This document shows, in pieces, positions 23,544 through 36,127 of a stretch of 64,000 bases of DNA. Position numbers and translations under genes: made by a program. Location of the stretch: the NCBI RefSeq assembly GCF_012489685.1, contig NC_080043.1, positions 10,837,223 to 10,901,222 of the forward strand, written 5' to 3'. The notes under the pieces were generated by a model. That model saw nothing but the letters and a program-made list of their open reading frames with translations, did no database searches and was not told where the DNA came from. The DNA comes from Lotus japonicus (Eukaryota > Streptophyta > Magnoliopsida > Fabales > Fabaceae). The stretch's first letter is position 1. Every line of letters starts with the position of its first letter.

Positions 23544-23808
23544 CTCCCTTCGTGCCTTAATAACTGTCCACTTTGAAGAATTTTTTTTGTTCATATATAA
23601 CTGTCCACTTAGAGTTTCAAGAGAGCATTAATTGATGTTTTTCCAAGAAATGCCCTTACATAAGCAATAAATGAAGAAAGATAAAATACATTCTCAAGGG
23701 TGATATAGGAAAACAAATAATACTTTTATGAAAATCAACACAATTAATTGCTTTCCTTAATTTGTGTGAACCTTCTCTTCTTGGACAGATAAATAGGAAT
23801 GGAGGAAG
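23544..23808. mobile_element. Stowaway-like MITE
   Basis: 265 bp with terminal inverted repeats (TIRs) CTCCCTTCGTGCC... and ...GGAATGGAGGAAG, flanked by TA on both sides. Subterminal taactgtcca and tggacag are also inverted. These are the hallmarks of Tc1/mariner-related MITEs. No coding capacity. Confidence 0.82.
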
Positions 23809-24262
23809 TATGAGATAATTATGCTTCATTCTATGAGTCTGTCTCTTCAATTGCGGTTGTTTTGCATTAAGGAAGTTGAGTCTGGTCAAGTATTGTGATA
23901 ATTTTTAAATGCTATCATCATTGTTCTTGGGTTGGATCTTTGGTCTGCAAACTTTATTTTTCTAGTGAAAGAAAGTTTTGGGAGAATGGGGGATTGATCT
24001 CATCTCCAAGTCCAAAGAAAAGTTGTTATGGTATTTGTAGTGAGTAAATTCTTTTAGCTGTAGAATATAGAAGGCTTTGTATCATATTTTATATTTAATC
24101 CAGGCTTTTTGATTAAAAGACAAATTTTCAGTGAACTGTGTTTTTGTGTCAGAATAACTTTGCTCTTTTCTTCCAAGTTTATTAGTGGGTGATGCATCAT
24201 AATATTAGGACAATCTAACTATTAAATGGTAGCTTAATGGTGTATATTATTTGACTTGAAAG

Positions 24263-25203
24263 CAGGGGCGGAGGCATGAATTTCAGAAATGGGGGACTAA
24301 GATATAAAGAAACATAATTTGTAAGAAAATTTCAATTTTATCAAATGAAGAATGTGAAAAAAATAAATAAACATAAACAAAACAAGAATGAAGTAGCAAC
24401 CCAACCTAAGAAAAAACTCCTTTGTTGAAGGCCAAAACTTAAAGGGGGCATTTTACAAACAGTTGGTGTGCATAATTTTTATAACTTTTTTTACAAGCAA
24501 AACACAAGAACCACAAATTTAATCTCATATAATTAGACTGATTAACAAGGCTATTAAAACTGGACCCTTGATCAAATTGGTGAGGGAATTGGTTCATCAT
24601 TCATTAGATCAATTGTAGTTGAATTGTGGTCTGACCGTTATAGCCGCCCTATAAATTAAATATATCATTTAAAAAAATTATATATTAGATTACAAAAATT
24701 GATATTAAATAATTACCAAATTTTAACTGAGAAGTTAAATTTATATTTACCTTAAATATCACAAATTCAATTTGATTTCAAATAGTTTTAGAGGATTGTT
24801 TAAAGTTTAACACAAAAAAAATGCTATCAAATGCTTCGTATAAGTTAAAACCATTCTTTTATATTTTTTATTACTATGTTGGAAAGAGGTGCAACTCTAA
24901 TGTCAAAAAAAGTGCAGCCCAGTAGCTTTTACGTCTAATAAAAAAGGCTCATATGTAACAAAACCCTAATATCTATTTCTAATTTCAATTGTTAGTGGAT
25001 AACACAGAGGTTCAAAAGAATATCTACTGAATCTGAAAGAAAAACGCAAACAACATAGAGATCACCCCGTCCTCTCATTTCAACCATCCCCTCCCTCCTC
25101 TCCTTCTCAAGTCTCACACTGCTTCAACTTTTTTTTCTTGAGACATTCCTAAAATTCACGGGTGACTAAGCATGGACAAGTCACCCCTGTGCCTCTGCCA
25201 CTG
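24263..25203. mobile_element. Non-autonomous hAT-like element
   Basis: Ends CAGGGGCGGAGGCA and TGCCTCTGCCACTG form imperfect TIRs, flanked by the 8-bp near-duplicates CTTGAAAG and CTTCAAAG (one mismatch). The 941 bp between hold no transposase. The 8-bp duplication and CA(G/C)(G/T)GG ends fit hAT. Confidence 0.72.
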
Positions 25204-25439
25204 CTTCAAAGTGAATTATGTCATGGAAAATCTCTCTTCACTTCCATGTATGTAATTTATGGCTTATGTTCCATAAACTAATCTTAGTGTAACATTTAAA
25301 ATTATGTGTCGTACGACGACTAGAGAACTATTAATATATTCGCATACAAATAATTTCATGTTAAAACTAACATAAAAATTAATTTTAATATCATTTCAGT
25401 ACTTTTTTTAGTTTTTAAAACCAACTTTAGATGTAAATA

Positions 25440-25800
25440 TATTTAACTGTTTGATAATTTGATTATAAAAATTTTTGTGCGGAGATTAAAAAATATTAGT
25501 ACAGATATAATTTATATTTATTTATGTTTAAAGAATTAAAAGTTCATACAAGGGGAATAAGCATGAAAAATTTAATAGAGAAATAAGTTTTGATATAATT
25601 TCTACACTATACAACACAATATCATGTTTTTATTTTTGGGAAACTCTCAATTTGATGATAATTTTTTTTGTGTAGAGATTAGAAAACATTAGTACATATA
25701 TAATTTATATTTATTTATGTTTAAAGAATTAAAAATTCATACGAGGGGAACGAGCATAGAGAAATAAGCTTTGATATAATTTCTATGCAACATCTTGAAG
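25440..25800. repeat. Direct repeat upstream of a Helitron end
   Basis: A block of about 150 bp (tatttatgtttaaagaatt, then aattcatac, then ataagttttgatataatttc or close variants) occurs at about 25455-25607 and again at about 25650-25790, with around 85-90% similarity by eye. Confidence 0.65.
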
Positions 25801-26009
25801 CTAAAAAAAGTCTTAATGATAGTTTATCTTTTTGGCCACTTTATATTAGTTAATTCAGTATATGCTTACAAAGCACTAGAATTGAGTGTCTGACTTTATG
25901 CTCTTTAAATATCTACATCTTTATTATGATTGTTCTTACATTCTTAGTAACTTAAATTTTTTATAATTTAAAATATTGATTGATGTTTCAAATATAATAG
26001 ACAAATTTC

Positions 26010-26038
26010 TCGTGCAACGCGCGGGTAAAAAACACTAG
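26010..26038 (+). mobile_element. Helitron 3' terminus
   Basis: Hairpin CGTGCAACGCGCG, then GGTAAAAAACACTAG ending at 26038 and followed by T. A hairpin about 10 nt before CTAG, with insertion before T, is the Helitron 3' signature. The matching 5' end was not found. Confidence 0.7.
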
Positions 26039-26390
26039 TATATTAGAAAAGAAGAACTGCCATCAGAACAATTTGATGAGGTGTCACTCCCAGGTTAATT
26101 CTCAGGCCAATTTGATGAAGTGTCTCTCTCAGATTAATTCTTATTTGAGTTTCTCTTCTGTTGACACGTGTCACACCTTAATTACTAAATAAAATCTTGA
26201 CATATATTATTTCAAAATCAAATCAATATTGACCTATTTTGATTTAAAACCAAATCATCCAAAAAAGATTTTCCCTAATTATCTAAGATTTACCTAACAA
26301 TCCGAAAAACCGAAAATTTATTCTAAATTAAATAAAAATCCAAAAATTATAAAATTTAATTAATACTCTAAAAATAAAATTTTTCTTCAC

Positions 26391-26908
26391 CTAAAATTTA
26401 TTTCCATAGCAAATCTTGAAACCGATTTTTTAAAGGTAATTTTAAATCTGAGAATTTTTTTCATAAAATATTAAAATTTTAAAATATTTGTCATAATTAT
26501 CTAAGATTTACCTAGATTAAATAAAAAACTAAAAATTCAATAAAAATACCATTATAATTAATTAATAAAAACTACCAAATCACAATAAAAACTCATAAAA
26601 TCCTTAATTAAATAAAAATTCGAAAACTCAATAAAAATAACATAAAATTTAATTAATACTTTAAAATAAATTTTTTCTTCACCTAAAATTTATTTCCATA
26701 ACAAATCTTGAAATCGATTTTTTAAAGGTAATTTTAAATCTGAGTAACTTTTTCATAAAATTTTAAAAGATTTGTCTTAATTATCTAAGATTTACCTAGA
26801 TTACTCCTTATTAATACTGCATCAGCCATCTCCTCCCCTATATGTCTCTATTGTGAACCGATTGGCATGGAGGAAAAATGAGGAAGATCACTCGAGTATG
26901 CAACTTGA
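26391..26908. repeat. Dispersed/tandem AT-rich repeat shared with the left edge
   Basis: Two tandem copies (ctaaaattta at 26391 and 26693, offset 302) of the sequence also present at 233-360. The shared tail ends at cactcgagtatgcaacttg. Confidence 0.75.
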
Positions 26909-27627
26909 AAGTCACATGTTAGGATGTAGCAGAAGGGTAAATTACTTAGGGATAGGTTAGTTAGAGGTTATTAATGTATTCTTGCCTTTTCAAATTTTCA
27001 GAGAAAATTGAATTTTTTTTTCTTATACAGATGAATTGATAATGGTTTATGATTTGATTAGGTGATGTTTGTTTAGGTAGTGCATGACGTAACTTTCTTC
27101 TTTATTATAAGAAAAAATATTTAGCTAATCTTGGGTTAATTGTTACTTAATTGTTTTTCCCTTTGAGATCACTTAATGGTTCTTATTATGGGATCAATTG
27201 ATAAATGACATAAGGGCCTTTAATTTGTATAGAAAAAGCTTCCATATCAGTGTTTGATTGCTCTTTTTTTTCAGATCCTACTAATTCTCTTCGTCTTAAA
27301 ATGTTTGCTCAGTTTTTTATTTAATTTGGCATTTCTTAAAATTCTTTTTATCAGGTACTTCAAGTAGTTTCCATATCCTGATGAAAAGCATATAAAAGAT
27401 TTGGGCTATGAGCTGGGTTCAATCATTTGCAAGTCAAGTTTTAGTTTCAAAAGAGAGTATGTAATGTACTGTGTGGAATTTGTGAGGGTTTGTGGATAAT
27501 TTATAGAAAAGCGGTGGTGACAGTGGTAGAGAAATCTTAAAGAGATTTTGATGTAAGTGGAGCATAAACTTGATTTTTTTTCCTTATGGGATTGCACTTT
27601 TAATCCTTATCCTCATCAGTCGCACGT

Positions 27628-27801
27628 TCTCATATGGGTTTGTACCTTTCGAGGCACGTGTTTACTCATGGACAGCTGTATATCGCTCTCTCAAGGGTGA
27701 AATATAGAAAAAGGACTGAAGGTGCTCATTGCAGATGAACAACGGGTAGTTTCAAACTCCACGCGCAGTGTTGTCTACCAAGAAGTTTTTGAGAACATAT
27801 G
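27628..27801 (+). pseudogene. Helitron Pif1-type helicase C-terminus, frameshifted
   Basis: Reading from 27636 gives MGLYLSRHVFTHGQLYIALSRVK, the motif near the end of Helitron RepHel proteins (usually LPRPVFTHGQLYVALSRV). A one-base shift after 27707 continues EKGLKVLIADEQ and a tail ending VYQEVFENI at about 27801. This is the last part of the helicase only; upstream domains were not found. It sits about 360 bp before a Helitron 3' end on the same strand. Confidence 0.78.
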
Positions 27802-28087
27802 AGTGGAAACGAACACGCATAATCGCGTTCACTGTAGATTAACTCAGCTATTGTTTATTATAGCCACCATTAAACCATCCCCTTATACGTTTTACAGTAT
27901 TTGAGACTTCGTTAAGCAATCTTTTTATTAGTTAATGAATTGCACGAATTTCAATCTATGCAACAAGGAATTCAATTTAAGACTTTTTGACCACTTTGCT
28001 TAGCATTACAGACTCTTCTATTTCATCTGCTGTTTAATATAATTTTAATAATCAAGGAATTGATTGATGTATCAAATACAATAGACA

Positions 28088-28164
28088 TGTTCCCCGTGCA
28101 ACGCATGGGTAAGAAAAATACAATACACAAATTCCCCGTGCAAGGCACGGGTAAAAAACACTAG
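28088..28164 (+). mobile_element. Helitron 3' end with duplicated hairpin
   Basis: Two similar terminal units lie in tandem: CCCCGTGCAACGCATGGGTAA, then about 20 bp later CCCCGTGCAAGGCACGGGTAA, followed by AAAACACTAG and T (CTAG at 28161-28164). Only the second unit has the full CTAG end. Confidence 0.75.
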
Positions 28165-28238
28165 TTAATCCAGAATTATTGAATTAAATTTACAAGTGTC
28201 AGTTTCTAGCTCATACATTGACTAGTCAAGATTTTAAA

Positions 28239-28686
28239 TCTGTATATATATGTAAAGCACACTTGAGTTTTTGCATTAAATACATAAGCAAAACACAAGT
28301 GTGTATTAAAAGCAACCAAAAAAATAAAAAACTTTGTAATAAATATATTAAACAATAATAAAACTAAAATTAAAAAAATATATATTGTAAAAAACTATTC
28401 AACTACTACCATTAAATAAAAACATTCATAAACTTAAAATTTCCTTGAGTTTTGTATTTCACTCTATATATATATGTAAAGCACACTTTAGTTTTTGCAT
28501 TAAATACATAAGCAAAACTCAAGTGTGTATTAAAAGCAACCAAAAAAATAAAAAACTTTGTAATAAATATATTAAACAATAATAAAACTAAAATTAAAAA
28601 AATATATATTGTAAAAAACTATTCAACTACTACCATTAAATAAAAACATTCATAAACTTAAAATTTCCTTGAGTTTTGTATTTCAC
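28239..28686 (+). repeat. 224-bp tandem duplication of a Helitron 5' end
   Basis: Units 28239-28462 and 28463-28686, offset exactly 224 bp, with only a few differences. Each begins with the TATATATATGTAAAGCACACTT motif. A third, diverged copy of the first about 150 bp starts near 28774 (TATATATATGTAAAGGAG). Confidence 0.88.
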
Positions 28687-29584
28687 AAATATTAAAAATT
28701 AAATTAAATAAGAAAATAATATTTATTAGCAAATAATTTACAAAAAATAATTTTAAAATTCAAAATATTCTATCTATATATATATGTAAAGGAGATTTGA
28801 GTTTTTTCCATTAAATACATCAAGTAATTCCTACCTCTACATTAAAATGCATTCAAAATAAAGAATTTCATTGGCAATAAATATATTAAATAATAAAATT
28901 AAAACTGAATAAATTGTAATGTCAAAAACTATTCAACTACCAACATTAAATAATATATTTATAAACTTAATTATCTTCATTTTTATAATTATTTATATAT
29001 TATATATTAATTACAAAATTTCCTATACATTTAAGTAAAAGCTAAATATAATGTGATAAAAAATTTAAACATATGTAGATAAAATATTAATTATTGACCT
29101 CAACTTGAGAAAAAAATTAAATTTATATAAAATAAATATATGAAATATCAGAAATAGTCAATGATTAAATACTCTTCGTAAAGATATACTTATAATTTTT
29201 TTTAATAGTTACATGTGTTGTTTAATATAGATTGTTATAATGTTGTTTTGTGTTATTTTATAAAATAATTTTACATACATAAAAAATTAATATATTATAA
29301 TTATTTAAGTCTTTTAGAATATCTTTTTATATACATTAAAAAGTGTATAGAGTATACACATGATGATATTTAGAATAAAATTTTATCAAATAATATTTTT
29401 ATATGGAAACATTATTTATAATTAAAATTAATTAATTTTACTAATAAAAAATTAGCAAATAGTTTTAAAATTAAAAAATTCCGCAATAATTTATAAAAAT
29501 ATTTTTAAAATTAACATTATTAAGTATGACGTGGATGTCAAAAAAGTATGACGTGTGTGTATTTTTTTCAGAAATTCATTCAAT

Positions 29585-29946
29585 TATAAATTTTGATCTA
29601 TTTTTTTTTTCTGTTATTTGTTTGGAGGTGCAGGTTATCAGATAGTTGGATAATGCATTGGTTATACTGAGGGTGTAATTTTCATTTGCTTTTGGGTGTT
29701 TGTATGGGGTTTTTTGGCCATGTACTATGATGTTTTGACCCCTTTGAGATTTGGGTACTATTTTTCCTTATTAGGATTTTTTCCCAATGAGTTTTTTCCT
29801 ACTAAGGTTTTAATGAGACCCTCTCTCAAAGTCATTATGTGGTCATTTGGTGGGGGTTTTGTATGCGACACGGACATGTGATTCGTTGCTGACCTGTTTT
29901 TGGAGGCTTTTTAATAATATGTTATTCAGTTTTCAAAAAAAAAAAC
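29585..29946 (+). mobile_element. Probable LINE or retroelement 3' tail
   Basis: The composition switches from AT-rich to a T/G-rich 3'-UTR type with ttttttcccaatgag, ttttttcctactaagg and ttttaatgag blocks. It ends ttttcaaaaaaaaaaac at about 29946. No coding domain is left. It appears inserted in the Helitron. Family uncertain. Confidence 0.45.
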
Positions 29947-30406
29947 TTAAAGAAGTATAACAGAGAAATTAATTAAGGCTAAAATTAAAAATTAATTATT
30001 TTACTAAATAATATTTTAGAATATTAAAATTATAATTTATTGTAATTATAAAAGTTAAAGTTAATTAATTGTTGATAAAAAAGTATAAGAAAACGTTGAT
30101 ATAATTTTATTGGTGATATTAAAACTTATTAATTGATTTAAAATATTTGAAATGCACTTTATAATTTATTGTATGTTTTAATAAATTCATTTTTAAAATT
30201 ATTATAATGCTAATTATTAAATTTGAATAGTATTAGTTATTTAAAGAAAACTCTAATACTCATAATGAAATGTTTTAACACAATTATTTTTATTTTATTA
30301 TAATTTATAACTAAAAAATGTTTATTTTTCTGAAACTATAATAAATTTTATATTATGTTGATAAAATTGTAAAAACACATGTGCAACGCACGGGTTTTAT
30401 ATCTAG

Positions 30407-31044
30407 TTAAGAGATAGAGCTGAATTTAATTGAGGAAAATGAATTTTGAATATTGATCCAAAATAAAACCAATTAAACTTTAAGATTTTAAGTAAATCCT
30501 TAAAGAAAGTACAATTCCCAAATAAGCCCTCAAACTTTGAGTAATCAGATTCAAGTACTCAAACAACCACATTATAATAAAAGGTCCTTATACTTTTGGT
30601 GAAATTACTTTTCAAACCCAAACTTTATAAAAGTAAGAAGTAGTCCTATGGTTCCCATTTTCCAAATAAAGTTCTCTAACTTTTTTGTAAATCTTAATTT
30701 CAACCGAAAGTTTCTACAATTCATAGTTTCAATCCAAAACCACATTTTTAAGTATCAAAAATCCGAATACAACTTAATCAACTCAAGCATTAACGCATGA
30801 CAAGTATCAACAAGTAAAATAGTTCAAAAAACTCAGATAGGCCCTCGGCCCTGCACCTTTTATTCACAAAACATTTTAGCTTTTTTCATAAATCACTTCT
30901 TAGGCTATTTTTAACACTTAAAAAGATAAATCCAAGCTCAAAACAAAATTTGAAAAGTCTCAGACCCATTAATTAACCATACATGGCCAAGCATAAACAC
31001 ATGAAAATATGGAGTTTTTCTCACTCAAAACTTAACAATGAGAA
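30407..31044. other. Unannotated stretch between Helitron and solo LTR D
   Basis: No ORF or RNA gene was seen. The style (short C-runs, aagccctcaaactttga) resembles 39440-40100, so both may be parts of one older repeat interrupted by D. This is weak. Confidence 0.3.
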
Positions 31045-31545
31045 TGTAAGACCCGGATAGTTACGCGATTAATTAACTAGTTATTCATTGGTTTAATAGC
31101 GATAAGCGCTATTAAACTTAAGTTGACATGTTAATTGTACCTTGTGTGTTTATATAAATGAGTGTATTATTAATAATATTATTTTTTAAACAAATAAATA
31201 ATAGAAAAGAAAAATTGAAAGTTTAGAAGAAAAGGAAAAAAAAAAGAATAAGAGTCACGTAAGTGACTTAAAATAGAGAAAGAAGGAAGAATGCTGCCAT
31301 AAAGTTTAATATATATATTTTTATATAACTTTTTAACACTTTTACACTTCATCACTTAAATTTTCTCAAAGTGATTTTAATTTATAGGTCCCTAAGAATT
31401 TTTAGGATAATGATTTATCTTCCTAACATTTTTTTTCTATAGCTCTAAGAGTTAAATCCAACACTACCAAAAATAATTTATATCCAAATTCCTATCCTCA
31501 TCCTATGATGTGAATGAAACTAAAATAAAGTTATCTATCTATCTA

Positions 31546-34500
31546 TCTATAAATTATATAAAGGGAGAGTTTTTGCAGCCTTAAGGGTAAATTCGTAATT
31601 CAATTATTAGTTGAACATGAACTAATATTTTTTAATGGTTAATTTAGTAATGTTATATGTGTTGAAGAAAGAATCAAATCTTGACCGCCTGATTTGAGTT
31701 AATCTTAGCCGTCCATGTATAGCTTTGTGAGAGAAAAAAAGAGAAAGGGTTTTCTCAGTTTCCCTTTCGATTGTAACGCTCTCAATTACTTACATCCAAA
31801 ACGCTTCGCTCTGGACTCATCATACGAATCTCGACGTTTTTCCTTCTGGTGGTCAAGGCTTCAGTTTTCAGTCTACCACCTCTTCTAAAGCCATTCGCCA
31901 AGGCGTCGCCGTTCCATTCCCCTCTTCCTATTTCTCTTCTCCCATTCGCTGCGTTCCATTAATCAGGATTTCACTTCCGGTGTCGCTGCGTTTCATTCGC
32001 TTCTTCTGTGGGTGGTTATTGTTTTCATCCAAGATCATTTTCTATCAATCCATTTCCTTTTGGTTACTACTGTCTTTGCTCACAGGTTTTTGGGGTTTAA
32101 AATGAGGGAACACTCCTTTGAGGTAAGCTGCATTTTGTCTCTCATTGTTCGTTCTATTTAAAATTTGATTTTTGATTATTTTGGTAATATACTTCTGAAA
32201 GGTTGTTCCCTTTTCCTTAAATTTTAGTTTCTGAAAGGATTGAGAAAATATGCATGGAGTAAGGACAAGTTTGATTACTTCCAATATCTGCGATTTCCCT
32301 AGCTTGAAATCATGAAATCCTATTTGTTTGTACTCTCATCCATCCAAATACTCATAATTGAATGTTATGTGTACTTCTGTCTTTGATATGTCATATTTTG
32401 TTCATAGACAGAACAGAAGCATCGCTATGTGAAGCCTAGCCACTCATGCAAAAACTCCAGAATGAGATTCTTACACTGTCACGCTGATGTTGGGGAGAAA
32501 CCTTTGTATGGTGCCATTTGTTGTCCTTAAGAATTCCTTCCGCTATTTGATTCTCTGCTCCGTTTCTGGAAATCGCTCTCGCTTACAATCTAATTAAGGA
32601 TTCCTTCTATTCTGGAATTTTGTGCACCGTTTCTGGGTATCGATCTCACTCTGAATCGGTGACAGAACCCCTAGGGTTGTAATGGCTTCTGCAGAATTTC
32701 TCCCTCTGCAGATTATTGATGTGTTATATATCTGCTTCGTTTCTCTGAATCTCACTCCGGATCAGTCATCAGTATTTACCTCACCATTCGCTCTGTTCAA
32801 GTAAGGGTTTGCTCTATTCTATGCATTCCAGACTCTTAACGGTTGCAATCCAAGGTTCCAGTGAGGGATTGTGTTTTGATTCTTCCACTTATTTTAAAGC
32901 CCCAATTCGATCTGCAATCAAGGCTACCAAGACTCTTTGCTTTTTTACAGGTCCCGATGGGACTCTCGGTGAGTACAATTTATTTTTATTTTCTTCCTTC
33001 TTACGTTGTCTACCCTTTAGGAGAATTGAGTGAGTTTTCTATTTTTTGTTCTCATGATGGTTAAAAACTGATAGATAGATGAATATCCAGGAGGATGAGG
33101 ATGCGTCAGAATTAAAAGGACTACGACACTGATTTGAGATTGAGAGAGCACAGACACAACGAAGGTAAAATATTACAAGTTTTTTCCGTAATTCTCTGAC
33201 TCCTCTGTAAAATATATTGGGGGAGAAAGGGAAGCCATGTGTCTAGAAACTTGCCAACATTATTTATAAACATGGAACCTATTAGCCAATTACCATTTGC
33301 ATCAAATTGCATAGATGAATGATTGAGATAAGAAAATTTCAACTTTTCTTTTTAAATTTTTATGATTTCTCTTGGGGAGAGTTTAGTTGCAGTTTTGGGC
33401 TACATAGAGTTTAATTATGAAGCCAATCTTGCTTAGTATGTGGATTAAGATATTATTTTTGAAATTTTTAACCAATATTTATTCGTTGGCATGCGCTTCA
33501 AACAGGTTGTTGAGGATAAGAGTGTTATTGCTTCAAATGATACATTTGGAGAAGTAAGAAGTGCAGTTGAGCATCTTGGTGATACTACATGTGTTTCAGT
33601 TTCATCATTCAAGAGGTTTGACTGCTTTCTACTTTCCTTTAGCTGCCATGGAATTTGATTGAGACATGGTAGTGGATAATAAAGAAACATTGACAATTAT
33701 AACAGTTATAGAATGTGAATCCTTCATTTAAATACAGCTTCAAAATCCATTACATTTGACAAACATAGGTTACCAAACTAAATTGTGTTCAACAAATATA
33801 TAGCAGTTAAAGAATTGGAATATTTTAAAATGGAATTCAAATACACCTTTAAAGTGGCCAATAATGATACAAAATTAACCAAAATATTAAGCAATCTTTA
33901 TCCTGAATTTAATAGTCTAAACTATTAAAAGTTGCAGGATGGAGAGATCGATGTGCATCACTAAGGCATTTGTTTGATGATGAGAATTAATTCTTATTCA
34001 TTTTCTGTGTACCAATATCTGTGTTTTTAACCTTGGTAGCAAATGAGTAGCTTTGGTTATCTTTTCTGCTTCTTTGCCCTCTTATCTTGCAAGCGCTCTG
34101 CTATTCATCTATTGATGTCCTTGCACATACCTAGGCAATGTTTAGTTAGAGTTTTTGGGAACATGTTCACATGTTTTCCTTCCAATATGTTAGGCCTTTT
34201 ATTATCTTCTCTTTAGATCTTATGTCATTAAGAATCAAATAATTTTATCCACTGAAACCTTATGATGCACTCTATTTTCGGGGTCTTATTTCCTACTGCA
34301 TTTCCTGTTGCAGATGTCTCCACTAATGCAGGTTACTGTCAAGTAGGAAGCTTTGTGACTGTTCAAGAAATGTACTAATAGTTGTACACCTTATTTGTTG
34401 TTGTTTTAGTTCTCTAAGACATCAGCTGTGAGAGAATCTCTCCCCTAGGAATTGAGCATGTCCCTGGAAACATCTCTCATTTTACTTTTGTTTGTATAAC

Positions 34501-36127
34501 TCTACTATGTAATTGTGTGAAATCTTATACCATACTATTTCACAGGTAAGACCCTATAGGGAGAAGAAATCAGCTAACATATATGCCATGACAAAGTTGA
34601 AAAAGTCTGAAACGCTTGGGACATGTGAAATTTTATGTTTTCCTTAATAGCATTAAAGTTTCTTATTTTCATTCTTCAGTTAATATTAAGATTAAAAGGA
34701 AGTTCTTTGTGATATTGTATTTTTAGTTTCATTATTTTATTTGATTATTTTTAGTTCATTGAATTTATTTCCATCACAGGTTGAGCATGTTAGAGTTGAA
34801 AGGAATGTGCTTGCAGAAGTTGTGAGTGATTGAATTGTGAAACTTTGTTACTCTATGTGACCAAGTAAACTGCTTTATTTCTAATGCATCCATCTTTTTA
34901 TGGTGGGAGCCTCTTAATTTGTGCAAATAATGGATGTGGTTTTTCATTATTGTGAGGGTAGGTTTATCTAGCTTTACACATAGACGTTTCAATACTTATA
35001 CAGGGCACTTGAGATTTATGGAGCCTTCTATCAACAACTTAGATTTGGGAAAAAAAACACATTGAATTAAAATTCACCTCATACCATTGGAGGACAAGAT
35101 GAGTGGTCAGGGCAGAGAAAAAGTAGAGTAGTCTTAAGAACCACTTGCAACGGGACTGCGGTGGTTACTCCTTTAAAGAACCTAGCATGACTTTGATGAG
35201 TAAATGGGACTGCGGTGTTAATGATGATAATTAATCAAATTAACAATGTCCTGTTTATTTATTATCTACATTTGATTTTTGTATTTGAACTGCTTGAATA
35301 ATTGATTTCATGGTGTGACACAGTATAACAGAACAGGAAAGCTAGCTAGAGCATGATATAATTTCATGGGTGTGCTTCATATTGCTAAAAAATGTATTAT
35401 TTACATAGCACTACACTTTTTTTAGGGGATACATGGTCATACTTTTTGTTTGTAAGAATAAAAACAATAAAAAAAGGTTAAAAAACGTAATTAAAAAAAT
35501 TCAAGGAAAGTAAAAATTAATTGAAAAATTATAAATATGATAAGGCTTAAATATGTTTTTGGTCCCTCAAAAATCAGAAACTTTTGGCTTAGGCCCCTCT
35601 AAATTCTGTTTTGGAAAGCACCCTTAAATGCAAAATAATACTTGGGTTTCAGCCCCTGCCGTCACCTTACGTCGTTTAGAGGGACTTAAACTAAAGAAGA
35701 TGAATTTAGAGGGACCTAATATATGTACCTAGGAAAATGTCTTGATGCTTGAGCCTTTGAAAAAACAAAAGCAAATACCTCATTTGGTTTAGACATATTT
35801 AAGCCTAAACAATAATAGAAATTGATAAAAAAAATATTAGTTAAGAATGACTTCAAAAAAAAATAGTTAAATTGTTATATAGGAAAAAAAATGTAGCATT
35901 TAGAAAAATATGGGTAAAAATCACAAATAAATAAAATGATTGTGCCTTTACAAAATATAAAAAAACACATTCATGAACTTTTCTCTTCTTATATATATAA
36001 TTAATTTTTCTTCTAATCCTTAAATTATGTTTTAGTAACATAATAAAAACAACACATGCCTAAAAAAAACATCACGTGATAAACTAAAATGAAATTCCCC
36101 CGTGCGACGCACGGGTCAAAGTACTAG
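31546..36127 (+). mobile_element. Helitron inside solo LTR D
   Basis: The 3' end is clear: CCCCCGTGCGACGCACGGGT, then CAAAGTACTAG ending at 36127 before T. The 5' end is placed at the last TC of a (TCTA)n run at 31546, followed by TATAAATTATATAAAGGGAG, so it is uncertain by a few repeat units. No helicase was seen. The first 1.5 kb (31680-33060) is less AT-rich, with promoter- and exon-like composition, and may be captured host DNA. Confidence 0.7.
35544..35805. mobile_element. MULE-related MITE
   Basis: TIRs GGCTTAAATATGT and ACATATTTAAGCC enclose 262 bp, with the subterminal tttttggtccct motif also seen in the MULE at 43141. No clear 9-bp TSD was found, so the boundaries may have drifted. 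It lies inside the Helitron. Confidence 0.6.

Larger units (their letters stand above)
28239..30406 (+). mobile_element. Helitron (non-coding) with repeated 5' ends
   Basis: The 5' end TCTGTATATATATG starts at 28239 after an A. The 3' end GTGCAACGCACGGGTTTTATATCTAG finishes at 30406 before a T. The interior is AT-rich and encodes nothing recognisable. Further copies of the 5' end occur at 28463 and near 28774. The boundaries rest on terminal motifs only. Confidence 0.62.

Noticed and set aside
35544..35805. 9-bp TSD for the MITE in the Helitron
   Set aside because: The flanks atatgataa and taaacaata do not match, so only TIR evidence is claimed.
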